The notes beneath the pieces are model-generated. The model did no database searches and was not told the DNA's origin. It saw only the letters and a program-made list of their open reading frames with translations. A stretch of 46,750 nt of DNA, taken from Flavobacteriales bacterium. Its GTDB lineage: Bacteria; Bacteroidota; Bacteroidia; Flavobacteriales; Flavobacteriaceae. This document shows, one piece after another, positions 1 to 7,858 of the stretch (its first letter is position 1; every line of letters begins with the position of its first letter). The translations under genes and the position numbers were made by a program. The DNA lies in assembly GCA_027023475.1 (NCBI GenBank), contig JALVVJ010000067.1, forward strand, positions 1-46,750. The letters run 5' to 3'.

Positions 1-190
1 AGACTAAGGGCGCCGGCGCCGCGCCGTAGGCGCGGGCCGGGCGGCGCAAATCAAAGCTGGAATTTGCCAGCCGTGGATTAAAGAAGCATTGCAGTTTGTT
101 CAAATCATTGTGCCTAAACCTTTTGCGCCGCCGGCAGCGGAATTTTCATTCCGCCGCCGGCGCCCTGACGGCTTGTGAAGCGCCTGAAAA
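1..190 (-). repeat. Inverted, window-truncated copy of the GC-rich composite repeat array
   Basis: Read on the minus strand, this stretch matches 46014-46185 module by module. First comes the palindromic module GGGCGCCGGCGGCGGA-loop-TCCGCTGCCGGCGGCGC (122-165). Then comes an AT-richer spacer, and then a second palindromic GC module (1-50). The spacers of the two copies are also related (GGTTT.GGCA.AATGATTT). The array lies directly upstream of the ptb promoter, as the other arrays lie upstream of coaX, the 3-hydroxyacyl-CoA dehydrogenase gene and hpt. It continues beyond the window start. No gene is credible here. Confidence 0.85.
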
Positions 191-244
191 ACTTTAACAT
201 CACATTTTCCTGCACAAAGGCATAAGCGCTACCTGTGTTTTGCG

Positions 245-252
245 TATCTTTG
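245..252 (+). promoter_or_regulatory. -7 promoter box of ptb-buk
   Basis: TATCTTTG fits the Bacteroidota housekeeping -7 consensus TAnnTTTG and lies 16 bases before the ptb ATG, implying a leader of about 10 bases. No Shine-Dalgarno sequence is visible. Confidence 0.65.
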
Positions 253-268
253 AACCAAAGCCAAAAAA

Positions 269-1180
269 ATGCTTGAACAACTGCGTCATATTTCGGATTT
301 GGAAAATTTGGCCGCCCGGCAAGGACGAAAAAAATTGGTGCTCTGTGCCGCCGGCGATGCACATTCCATCGATGCCGTGTTCGATGCCTACCGGGCCGGT
401 GTTATTGAACCGATATTGGTTGGGCGCCGGGAAGAAATGGAAAAATTTTCGGTTCATTGTAAAGATTTTCAGCGTTTTACCATTTTTGAAGAACCCGACG
501 AAGAACAGGTTATCCGGCGTTCGGTTCAACTGGTGGTGCAAGGTCAAGCCGATATTTTGATGAAAGGCAACGTTACCACGGCCGCCTTGCTCAAAGGCGT
601 GCTCAACAAAGATTACGGATTGCGCGAAAAACGGTTTTTGTCGCACTTTGCGCTGTTCGAAGTGCCTAATTACCACAAATTATTGGCTATTACCGATGTG
701 GCGCTCAATATTTTACCGCCACTTAAACATAAGGTGCAAATCGTGCGCAATGCCGTCAGGTTTTTCCGGAAAATCGGCGTGGAACGGCCCAAGGTGGCGG
801 CGCTTTCGGCCATTGAAATGGTCAACGAGGATATGCCCAGCACCATCGATGCGGCCCTGCTTTCGATTATGCAACGGCGTGGTCAAATCAAAAACTGCCT
901 GATCGACGGACCTTTGGCTTTTGACAATGCCATCAGCAAACTGAGCAAACAACAAAAAAACATTCCGGGCGATGTGGCCGGCGATGCCGACATTCTGTTG
1001 GTGCCCAACATCGAATCGGGGAACATTTTGTATAAGGCCTTCGTATTTTTTGCCGATGCCAAGGTGGCGGGCCTTGTGGTGGGCGCTCCGTTCCCCATTG
1101 TACTCACATCGCGCGCCGACTCCGAGGAAACCAAACGAAATAGCATATATCTGGCGGCAATATCGGTCAAAAACGTCTGA
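269..1180 (+). CDS. ptb: Phosphate butyryltransferase-type phosphotransacylase
   Basis: A 303-residue enzyme of the PTA_PTB family, which exchanges the CoA of an acyl-CoA (butyryl- or branched-chain) for phosphate. Visible family blocks are DILMKGNV near residues 96-103, a conserved centre with MVNEDMPSTIDAALL, and the C-terminal signature GAPFPIVLTSRADSEETKR near 272-290. Length is normal for butyryl-type enzymes, without the extra N-terminal domains of long Pta. The ATG follows a -7 box by 16 bases. The kinase gene begins 2 bases after the stop, so both are surely co-transcribed, converting acyl-CoA to acid plus ATP or the reverse. The chain length of the substrate cannot be read from sequence alone. 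Confidence 0.93.
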   Translation: MLEQLRHISDLENLAARQGRKKLVLCAAGDAHSIDAVFDAYRAGVIEPILVGRREEMEKFSVHCKDFQRFTIFEEPDEEQVIRRSVQLVVQGQADILMKGNVTTAALLKGVLNKDYGLREKRFLSHFALFEVPNYHKLLAITDVALNILPPLKHKVQIVRNAVRFFRKIGVERPKVAALSAIEMVNEDMPSTIDAALLSIMQRRGQIKNCLIDGPLAFDNAISKLSKQQKNIPGDVAGDADILLVPNIESGNILYKAFVFFADAKVAGLVVGAPFPIVLTSRADSEETKRNSIYLAAISVKNV

Positions 1181-1182
1181 AA

Positions 1183-2217
1183 ATGAGTAGGGTAGAGCCC
1201 TTGATATTGTGTATCAATCCCGGAAGTACGTCCATCAAGTTGGGGCTTTTCCGTGGCATCGAAGCGGTGCGAACGGAAAATATTACGCGACCCGAAAATG
1301 CTAAGGTGGATTTATCGGACGAAATGAGTTCAATTCAGGCATTTACCGCTAAGGAAATGCCCGATATGATTATGGCCCGCGGCGGATTGCTTAAACCCAT
1401 GCCGTCGGGCGTGTATCGCATAAACGAACGTATGCTGCGGGATTTGGAAAATGCCGCATACCGTCATGCCAGTAATCTGGCGGCGCCCCTGGCACAGCGT
1501 TTAGCCGTAGAGTGGGGCGTTCCGGCCTACATCGCCGATCCTGTTACCACAGACGAATTGACGGATATTGCACGTCCGGCAGGGCATCCGCTTTTTGAAC
1601 GCAAAAGCATTTTCCACGCCTTGAATCACAAAGCCACAGCCCGTAAATATGCCGAGTCCGTAGGGCGGAAATACGAGGATATGAACTTGATTGTCATTCA
1701 TTTAGGTGGCGGAATATCGATAGGTGCACACCGGAAAGGCCGGGTGGTGGACGTTAATCAAGCCCTGGATGGAGAAGGGCCTTTTACGCCACAACGCAGT
1801 GGCACCTTGCCGGCGGGCGATTTGGTTCGCTTGGCCTTTTCGGGGCAACATACCCAGGAGGAAATGCTACTGATGATCACCGGAAAAGGCGGTTTGCAGG
1901 CCTATACGGGCACTTCGGATATGCGGGCACTGGAAAAACGATTGGAACAGGAACCGGAAGTCCGGCTTGCAGTGGATGCCTTGATTTACCAAACGGCTAA
2001 ATATGCCGGCGAAATGGCCGTGGTACTCCGGGGAAAAATCGATGCCATCATTATCACCGGTGGCTTGGCTTATTCCAGATACATAACCCAAAATCTTATT
2101 GCTTGGCTACAATGGTTGGGTCCGGTGGCGATTTTTCCGGGCGAAAACGAACTGGCGGCCTTGGCCTATAACGGTTGGTTGGTTTGGACGGGGCGCTTGA
2201 CGGCGAGGGAGTATTAG
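1183..2217 (+). CDS. buk: Butyrate kinase
   Basis: A 344-residue acetokinase-superfamily (ASKHA) kinase that makes acyl phosphate from acid and ATP, or ATP in the reverse direction. The N-terminal phosphate-1 signature ILCINPGSTSIKLGLF is at residues 8-23. The central VIHLGGGISIGAHRKGRVVD and the block GEGPFTPQRSGTLP are typical of butyrate/branched-chain-acid kinases rather than AckA. It is slightly shorter than the usual 355 residues but has no visible domain loss. It sits 2 bases downstream of ptb and uses that promoter. Its 3' end converges on a tiny minus-strand gene 11 bases away, with no clear terminator hairpin between them. Confidence 0.93.
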   Translation: MSRVEPLILCINPGSTSIKLGLFRGIEAVRTENITRPENAKVDLSDEMSSIQAFTAKEMPDMIMARGGLLKPMPSGVYRINERMLRDLENAAYRHASNLAAPLAQRLAVEWGVPAYIADPVTTDELTDIARPAGHPLFERKSIFHALNHKATARKYAESVGRKYEDMNLIVIHLGGGISIGAHRKGRVVDVNQALDGEGPFTPQRSGTLPAGDLVRLAFSGQHTQEEMLLMITGKGGLQAYTGTSDMRALEKRLEQEPEVRLAVDALIYQTAKYAGEMAVVLRGKIDAIIITGGLAYSRYITQNLIAWLQWLGPVAIFPGENELAALAYNGWLVWTGRLTAREY

Positions 2218-2228
2218 CAAAATTCCTT

Positions 2229-2354
2229 TTAATTTCTTTTTCCAGTTCCTTTACATACGGGACAAGTCTCACCATCTTTTTTTCCTGTTCCGTCGCATTC
2301 GTCACACAGATGACTTTCTAATTTTCCTCGTTCAAGATAATTTTCAATACCCAT
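2229..2354 (-). CDS. 41-residue double CxxCxGxG zinc-motif protein
   Basis: A very small minus-strand gene: ATG at 2354-2352, TAA at 2231-2229. The protein starts MGIENYLERGKLESHL and carries two DnaJ-type cysteine motifs, CDECDGTG (residues 17-24) and CPVCKGTG (31-38), then ends KRN. Four cysteines in this pattern would make one zinc site, as in half of a DnaJ cysteine-rich domain. A -7 box TATATTTG (2388-2381) lies 27 bases upstream of the ATG, so it appears to have its own promoter. Nothing else in the protein suggests a chaperone; a zinc-binding adaptor or regulator is possible. Function is unknown, and the small size leaves some doubt that it is translated. Confidence 0.7.
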   Translation of the reverse strand: MGIENYLERGKLESHLCDECDGTGKKDGETCPVCKGTGKRN

Positions 2355-2380
2355 AACAAATAATATTTATTTTATAGAAA

Positions 2381-2388
2381 CAAATATA
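2381..2388 (-). promoter_or_regulatory. -7 promoter box of the small zinc-motif gene
   Basis: Minus-strand TATATTTG matches TAnnTTTG and is placed 27 bases before the 41-codon gene's ATG. Confidence 0.55.
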
Positions 2389-2459
2389 AAAAATAATGTT
2401 TAGACTCTATTCAACATAATATAAATTATAGAACAATCGGGTATTCCGTTAAATACCAT

Positions 2460-2467
2460 TATATTTG
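2460..2467 (+). promoter_or_regulatory. -7 promoter box abutting the AI-2E permease gene
   Basis: TATATTTG ends 2 bases before the first in-frame ATG (2470). Transcription should start at about 2472-2474, so the ATG at 2479 is the more likely start and the message would be almost leaderless. Confidence 0.55.
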
Positions 2468-2469
2468 TA

Positions 2470-3561
2470 ATGTATCCGATGGAAAAAATCAATTCCAATA
2501 TCATTGCCAAGGGCATCATCAAGGCCGTCTTGTTTTTTTTGGTCTTGGTAGTTGTTATTTATGTGCTGAACAAAATTTTTCCGGTAATCGTTTACCTGAT
2601 TATTGCTTGGTTACTGAGTTTGTTGGGCGCACCGGTAAAAATGTTTTTGCAGCGGCGGCTTAAATTTCCTTCGGGTTTGGCCACGGCAGCCGTTTTGCTG
2701 ATTTATTCGCTAGTAGCAATGTTATTTGTGGGATTGTTTGTTCCGCTGGTGATGCGTCAGGCCGAGAATTTATCCGTGTTGCAAAGTGCGGCATTCAAAG
2801 CCAAAATTCAAACGGCGCTTAGCCAATTGGAACAATATTTGGATGCGCATCATATTCGTATGCCCGAAAATTTGAACCTTTGGGCTTGGCTAAAAGATAT
2901 CGATTGGCACTTTGTTCCGGCCTTTTTCCAAGGAGTTATCGGACTGCTGGGTGATGTGTTTATAGGGATATTTTCGGTGCTGTTTATCACTTGGTTTTTG
3001 TTGCGCAATCCCGGGCTTTTGGGTCATGCCATTCGGCGGATACTTCCGCGGCACGATACCGCTCAGTTTGCGCGCGCGCGTGCGCGTATCAAGGCCTTGA
3101 TGCGGCATTATGTGGCAGGACTATTATTGCAAGTGGGCATTTTATTTGTGCTTTACGCATTGTCGCTCAGTATGATAGGCGTTCCCGATGCAGTGGTAAT
3201 TGCACTCATCGGTGCGTTGCTCAACCTGGTGCCTTATGTGGGCCCATTGGTGGGCTTGGTGTTGATGATATCGCTCAGCATAACATCGCAGCTCAACGAT
3301 CCTGCGGCGGCATTCGGTTCGCTTAAATGGATTTTGCTTATGTATGCCGCGGCCCAATTGATCGACAATTTTTTTTCTCAGCCCTTTATTTATTCCCGTT
3401 CGGTGCATTCGCATCCTTTGGAAATTTTCCTCGTGATTCTGACATCGGGTTATTTGTTCGGGATTTTGGGTATGGTGATTGCCGTTCCCGCCTATACAAT
3501 TGTTAAAATTTTGTTTCGCGAGTTTTATACCGAGTATCGGGAGCGGTTTTTTAGTTGGTGA
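2470..3561 (+). CDS. AI-2E family (PerM/TqsA-like) membrane permease
   Basis: A 363-residue polytopic inner-membrane protein. Two N-terminal hydrophobic helices come first (about residues 12-50). After a third helix there is a soluble loop with helical character (about 95-150). A cluster of four to five helices follows, with the family-typical segment ALIGALLNLVPYVGPLVGLV near residues 245-265. A conserved Q-PFIYSRSVHSHPLEIF stretch and the closing VIAVPAYTIVKILFREF are also typical. Members export varied small molecules or ions (AI-2 in TqsA, Na+/H+ in others); the substrate here is unknown. The second ATG (2479) is favoured by the promoter position. Confidence 0.88.
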   Translation: MYPMEKINSNIIAKGIIKAVLFFLVLVVVIYVLNKIFPVIVYLIIAWLLSLLGAPVKMFLQRRLKFPSGLATAAVLLIYSLVAMLFVGLFVPLVMRQAENLSVLQSAAFKAKIQTALSQLEQYLDAHHIRMPENLNLWAWLKDIDWHFVPAFFQGVIGLLGDVFIGIFSVLFITWFLLRNPGLLGHAIRRILPRHDTAQFARARARIKALMRHYVAGLLLQVGILFVLYALSLSMIGVPDAVVIALIGALLNLVPYVGPLVGLVLMISLSITSQLNDPAAAFGSLKWILLMYAAAQLIDNFFSQPFIYSRSVHSHPLEIFLVILTSGYLFGILGMVIAVPAYTIVKILFREFYTEYRERFFSW

Positions 3562-3712
3562 GAAATATAATCCACTACAAAGTTTGCAGTAGCAGAATGA
3601 TTTTTATTGATTTGTCGATATTATCCGGAACTTGTGCCGGAGACTGCCAGGGGATAGTGCCCTACCCTACTATTTTATGTTGATTAGATTTTCTGATATA
3701 AAATTTAATGTA
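3562..3712. other. Intergenic stretch with a solo GTTTGCAGTAGCAGA box
   Basis: At 3581-3597 this 150-base gap carries AGTTTGCAGTAGCAGAA, nearly identical to the box TTCAATGTTTGCAGTAGCAGA that follows the GC-rich array at 25775. No GC-rich module accompanies it. No promoter box is convincing. Confidence 0.5.
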
Positions 3713-4198
3713 ATGAGTAAGAATATGATAATGAAAAAACTGGAAACCAAATTAAAATTGAACCGTGATGTTTATTTTGTTGAATACGATGAAAGCATCG
3801 ATTGGAGAAAGACTTTACCCGATGGAAATTGGAGTTTGACTGTTATTGCCGACAAACCGGACCCAAAAATTAATGACCTAATAAGAATTGCCATTGATAA
3901 TAATACCGGATATATTTGCGGAGTGGGGAAAGAACAAGGATTTGTCGAATTAATCGCGGATTTGGAAATCGTAGAAAGGAAAATCACGGGAGCATACCTA
4001 CCCGGGCATCTTATTTTAACCGTAGGCGACGAGGAATTTGAGGACGGCATTTGGTATAGTTTATATTTAACGCATAATGGAGATACGGAAATAAAAAAGA
4101 TTGTTTTCGTTGATTTTACCGGAAAAGCTTATCCGAAATTCATTGAATTAATCGGGAAATTGGAAAACGGTTATTTACCCCCTGATTCTGATTTATGA
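3713..4198 (+). CDS. Hypothetical protein, about 161 residues
   Basis: An acidic, soluble protein with no signal peptide or membrane segment. It alternates short strand-like stretches (WSLTVIADKPD, YICGVGKEQGFVELIADLEIV, HLILTVGDEEFEDGIWYSLYL), suggesting an alpha/beta or beta-rich fold. I do not recognise the family. An upstream ATG at 3632 would add 27 residues without any protein-like character, so I prefer 3713 (MSKNMIMKKLE); 3725 or 3731 are also possible. Codon use is more AT-rich than in the neighbouring housekeeping genes, as often seen for accessory genes. It stands alone between the permease and the receptor gene. It could be an orphan immunity-type protein, but nothing seen here shows that. 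Confidence 0.6.
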   Translation: MSKNMIMKKLETKLKLNRDVYFVEYDESIDWRKTLPDGNWSLTVIADKPDPKINDLIRIAIDNNTGYICGVGKEQGFVELIADLEIVERKITGAYLPGHLILTVGDEEFEDGIWYSLYLTHNGDTEIKKIVFVDFTGKAYPKFIELIGKLENGYLPPDSDL

Positions 4199-4270
4199 CC
4201 TAAAATATCAAAGTCGGTTGCTTTTTGGCGGGCTCAATAATCTTAAAACCTGTATTTATAAAATTGTATC

Positions 4271-4326
4271 GCGCCAGGGATGGGAACGGTATAAGCCGAT
4301 ACGTGAACGTGAGCGCCGGGGCGCCC
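4271..4326 (+). repeat. Internally deleted AGCGG-box element
   Basis: Begins with GCGCCAGGGATGGGAACGG, as the full elements do, and ends with CGTGAACGTGAGC...GGGGCGCCC like their 3' ends. The middle is missing; only a short GTAT/ATAC hairpin stands in its place and the second AGCGG motif is absent. The closing pair GCGCC/GGCGC is kept. Confidence 0.7.
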
Positions 4327-4419
4327 GAAAATAAATAATAGCGCTGAATATCAGGTTTTTCAACAACAATTTGTTGATAAAAAATCGGCAAAGCATTAAA
4401 ACCCGTTTCCAAAAAAATA

Positions 4420-4427
4420 TATTTTTG
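4420..4427 (+). promoter_or_regulatory. -7 promoter box of the Oar-like receptor gene
   Basis: TATTTTTG, 25 bases before the ATG at 4453, matches TAnnTTTG. Confidence 0.6.
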
Positions 4428-4452
4428 TGCAACTCCAAAAAACCCAAAATTC

Positions 4453-7400
4453 ATGACCAAAAAACTACTCAGTTTCATGCTCTTGTTCACCGCAATGTGG
4501 ACTTGGGCCCAGGTTACCACATCCGAAATTCAAGGTGTGGTCAAAGATGCCAACGGCCAGCCACTCCCCGGCGCCGAAGTCAAAGTTACACACGAGCCCA
4601 CCGGTTCGGTGAGCGGTGCGGTAACCCAATTCAACGGGTCGTTTACCATAGCCAACCTGCGCGTAGGCGGGCCCTACACTTTGGAAGTAAAATTCATGGG
4701 CTACAAACCCGCGAAAGTGGAAAACATTTATCTGCAATTGGGTAAAACCTACAATGTGGATATCCAACTGGTCGAAGATTCGCAAACGCTCAAAGAAGTG
4801 GTGATTTCGGCCACTAAAAACCCCACATTCAACAACGACCGCACCGGCTCGGAAACCAACATCGACCGGCGCACCATCGAAGCGCTGCCGTCCATTAGCC
4901 GTTCGGCCGCCGACTATTACCGGCTGGAACCCTCGGCTTCCAACGGCTCCTTTGCCGGACGTAATGACCAGTTCAACAACTTTTCGCTCGACGGAACCAT
5001 TTTTAACAACCCCTTCGGGCTCGATGCCGCTACGCCCGGCGGTCAGTCCAATGCCCAACCCGTTTCGTTGGACGCCATCGACCAAATTCAAGTGGCCGTA
5101 GCGCCCTACGATGTAACGCTGTCGGGCTTTACGGGTGCATCGGTCAATGCCGTTACCAAAAGCGGAACCAACAAATTTCACGGCACCGTGTTCGGCTTTT
5201 TCCGCAACCAAGCCATGACCGGTAAAGTGTATTTGGGCGGTACCAAACTGGAACCCGAACTCAAACAAAAACAAGCCGGTTTCAGCTTGGGCGGCCCCAT
5301 CATCAAAAACAAATTGTTCTTCTTTGTCAACTACGAAATCGACGACCGTTCCGATTTGGGCTCCTTTTATGTGGCCAAACGTCCGGGCGTTTCGGGCGGA
5401 AACGTTTCTCGCGTGGAAGCCGCCGACCTTGACGAAGTGGCCAACCTGCTCAAATCCATCGGCTACGACCCGGGACCCTACGAAGGATATACCCACTACA
5501 CCTATTCGGACAAAGCGCTCCTGAAACTGGATTGGAACGCCTTCGAAGGAACGCGTATCACCTTTACCTACAACAACCTGCATGCCTGGAAAGACAACAA
5601 TGCACACCCCGAAGCCATCTTCCACCGCGGACCCGACCGCAGCGTGTTGCAATTCTACAAATCGGGATACCGCATTCACAACAACATCGATTCCTACCTC
5701 CTGGAAGCCAACTCCTCGTTTGCAGGTGGAAAAATTTCTAACAAACTCCAAGTGGGCTACACCCATTTCGACGATTTCCGCACGCCTTTTTCCGACCCCG
5801 CTCCGGTGATCAACATCGTCAAAGACGGTCAAATGTATATCGTGGCCGGACACGAACCTTTTTCCATCCATAACAGTTTGGACCAAAAGGTTTATCAATT
5901 CACCGACAACGTAAACTATTACATGGGCAACCATACTTTTACGGGCGGTATTTCGTTTGAAAAATTCAAATTCAACAACAGCTTCAACCTGTTCGGCTAC
6001 GGATTTGATATTTTCCAAACCTACACCATGCAGCAATTCCGCGACTCGGTGGCTTCGGGCTACATTCAAAGCCGTTTCGATGCCGCCCGCGCCGCCGACC
6101 AAGCCGGCAATTGGAACATAACCAAGCTGGAAGTGGGCCAATTCGGTGTTTATTTCCAAGACAAATGGGAAATGAACGAAAAAGTCCGCCTGACCTTCGG
6201 GTTGCGTGTAGACAAACCGCTCTATTTCAACACGTCCAAATATATCGAAGAAAAAATCGAACAAGCCGGCAACGACTACATTGCCGAAGACGTAACCTGG
6301 TATGACGAAAATGGTAACGAAGTCAAACTCTCGGCCCGCGACCTGCCCAAAGGCCAATTGATGTTTTCGCCGCGCTTCGGCTTCAACTGGGACGTGAATG
6401 GCGACAAAACCCTGCAAGTGCGCGGTGGTAGCGGTATCTTTACCGGCCGCTTGCCCTTCGTGTGGATTGGTAACCATGTGGCCAATGTGGGCCGTTGGTA
6501 TTTTACGCCCATTGCCAAAGACTTCAAATTCCCGCAAGTGTGGCGTACCAATGTGGGTGTGGACAAAAAATTCGAAAACGGCTATGTGATTTCGGCCGAC
6601 CTGGCCTTTACCAAAGACCTGAACGGCATGATGGTACGCAACTACGGACTTAAACCTCCGTCGGGAACGCTCAACAGCCCGGTGGACGACCGGCCCGTTT
6701 ACACCGCCGCCGACCATGCCCTTATGCCCGACTACGGCATTCCGGCCGACGCCTTCGTGTTTACCAACACCAAACTGGGTCATGCCCTCAACTTTACGGC
6801 CAAGGTGGAAAAAAGTTTCGAAAACAACCTGCGTTTCAGCTTGGCTTATAGCTTCCTGGATTCCTACGACGTAAACTCCATCGAAGCCGAAATCACCGGC
6901 GACGCCTTTATGCGTAACCCCGCTTTGGGTAATGTAAACCAAGACCGTCTCGCCCACTCCCTCTACGGCGACCGCCACCGCTTTGTGGGCTACGCCATGA
7001 AGTATTGGACCTACGGCAAAGACAACAAATGGAACACTTCGCTGGCCGCCTACTACGAATTTGCCCGCGGCGGACGATTCTCCTACACCTACTCGGGCGA
7101 CATCAACGGCGACGGTTCGCCGCTCAACGACCTGATTTACATTCCCACGGCCGACGAAATCAACCAAATGCACTTCGACACCGGCCAATACAACGAACAA
7201 CAACAACGCCTGGCGTTGAATTCGTTCATCGAACAAGATCCATACCTGCGCACCCACCGCGGCATGTATATGGAAAAATACGGCGCGTTGAGCCCTTGGC
7301 GTACCCGCATCGATGTCAAACTCACCCAGAGCTACAAAATCTCGGGTAGCCAACGCATTGAGTTTAACCTGAACATCCTTAACCTGCCCAACCTGCTGGA

Positions 7401-7575
7401 CGAAAATTGGGGCCACATCAAATTCCCCACCAACCGTCAGCCCATCGGTGTGCGTATCGACAGCAACGGCGAACCCATCTACTCCTTCGACCCCACCTTG
7501 AAGGAAAGCTTTACCAACGATTACAGCTTGGATTCGCGCTGGCAGTTGCAATTCGGTGTACGCTACCGGTTCTAA
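4453..7575 (+). CDS. Oar-like TonB-dependent outer-membrane receptor
   Basis: 1040 residues. A signal peptide (about 1-19, ending TWAQ) leads into a carboxypeptidase-regulatory-like beta-sandwich (about 24-110, with GVVKDANGQPLPGAEVKV and FMGYKP). A plug domain follows (about 125-240, including NAVTKSGTNKFHGTVFG) and then a long 22-strand-type barrel ending WQLQFGVRYRF with the usual terminal phenylalanine. The GTNKFHG and F-RN patterns mark the Oar-like group rather than SusC. Members import large ligands using the proton-motive force via TonB, or act in adhesion; no SusD partner or other substrate clue is adjacent. It has its own promoter and a clear terminator. An almost full-length open frame on the opposite strand is a coding-bias artefact. 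Confidence 0.9.
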   Translation: MTKKLLSFMLLFTAMWTWAQVTTSEIQGVVKDANGQPLPGAEVKVTHEPTGSVSGAVTQFNGSFTIANLRVGGPYTLEVKFMGYKPAKVENIYLQLGKTYNVDIQLVEDSQTLKEVVISATKNPTFNNDRTGSETNIDRRTIEALPSISRSAADYYRLEPSASNGSFAGRNDQFNNFSLDGTIFNNPFGLDAATPGGQSNAQPVSLDAIDQIQVAVAPYDVTLSGFTGASVNAVTKSGTNKFHGTVFGFFRNQAMTGKVYLGGTKLEPELKQKQAGFSLGGPIIKNKLFFFVNYEIDDRSDLGSFYVAKRPGVSGGNVSRVEAADLDEVANLLKSIGYDPGPYEGYTHYTYSDKALLKLDWNAFEGTRITFTYNNLHAWKDNNAHPEAIFHRGPDRSVLQFYKSGYRIHNNIDSYLLEANSSFAGGKISNKLQVGYTHFDDFRTPFSDPAPVINIVKDGQMYIVAGHEPFSIHNSLDQKVYQFTDNVNYYMGNHTFTGGISFEKFKFNNSFNLFGYGFDIFQTYTMQQFRDSVASGYIQSRFDAARAADQAGNWNITKLEVGQFGVYFQDKWEMNEKVRLTFGLRVDKPLYFNTSKYIEEKIEQAGNDYIAEDVTWYDENGNEVKLSARDLPKGQLMFSPRFGFNWDVNGDKTLQVRGGSGIFTGRLPFVWIGNHVANVGRWYFTPIAKDFKFPQVWRTNVGVDKKFENGYVISADLAFTKDLNGMMVRNYGLKPPSGTLNSPVDDRPVYTAADHALMPDYGIPADAFVFTNTKLGHALNFTAKVEKSFENNLRFSLAYSFLDSYDVNSIEAEITGDAFMRNPALGNVNQDRLAHSLYGDRHRFVGYAMKYWTYGKDNKWNTSLAAYYEFARGGRFSYTYSGDINGDGSPLNDLIYIPTADEINQMHFDTGQYNEQQQRLALNSFIEQDPYLRTHRGMYMEKYGALSPWRTRIDVKLTQSYKISGSQRIEFNLNILNLPNLLDENWGHIKFPTNRQPIGVRIDSNGEPIYSFDPTLKESFTNDYSLDSRWQLQFGVRYRF

Positions 7576-7597
7576 ACACCGCCAAGCTTATATTAAA

Positions 7598-7630
7598 AGC
7601 CGCCTCGTTATTACGGGGCGGTTTTTTATT
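7598..7630 (+). terminator. Intrinsic terminator of the receptor gene
   Basis: A CCGCC...GGCGG hairpin is followed by TTTTTTATTT, 23 bases after the stop codon. Confidence 0.75.
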
Positions 7631-7631
7631 T

Positions 7632-7815
7632 GGGCGCCTCCCGTACATCGCTTGCGCGATGTCGGGACCGGGCTGTCCGCTCCAATGGCCCTTGGGCAAA
7701 GCCGGTTTTTGTATAGCCGGCACCGGAGTCTTCTTGTCGAAGCGGCGAAGCCTCCGCCGCCGGCACAAAAAATGCGTCTTGCCCTGCGGGCCATAACCGC
7801 TCCCATCCCTGGCGC
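7632..7815 (-). repeat. AGCGG-box element, minus orientation
   Basis: Read on the minus strand it begins GCGCCAGGGATGGGAGCGG (from 7815) and ends GGGAGGCGCCC. The main stem is ATGGCCC/GGGCCAT here but ATGCGGC/GCCGCAT in the other copies, a compensatory change. The 3' hairpin ACATCGC-GCAA-GCGATGT has a GNRA loop; the 26 kb copy has GAAA at the same place. It lies in the convergent gap between the receptor gene's terminator and the stop of the regulator gene (7859). No gene fits in this 280-base gap. Confidence 0.8.
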
Positions 7816-7858
7816 AGAAAAAATCTTTTTGGTAACCCTACGCCATAACAAATATCGC

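Noticed and set aside
4465-7551. Open frame of about 1028 codons on the minus strand opposite the Oar-like receptor gene.
   Set aside because: It mirrors the plus-strand gene with the usual codon-bias shadow. Its product is Val/Gly/His/Phe-rich without domains, and the plus-strand protein has a clear signal peptide, plug and barrel.
7407-7796. Open frames in the gap after the receptor gene, on both strands.
   Set aside because: They cross the receptor's 3' end, its terminator and an inverted AGCGG-box element.
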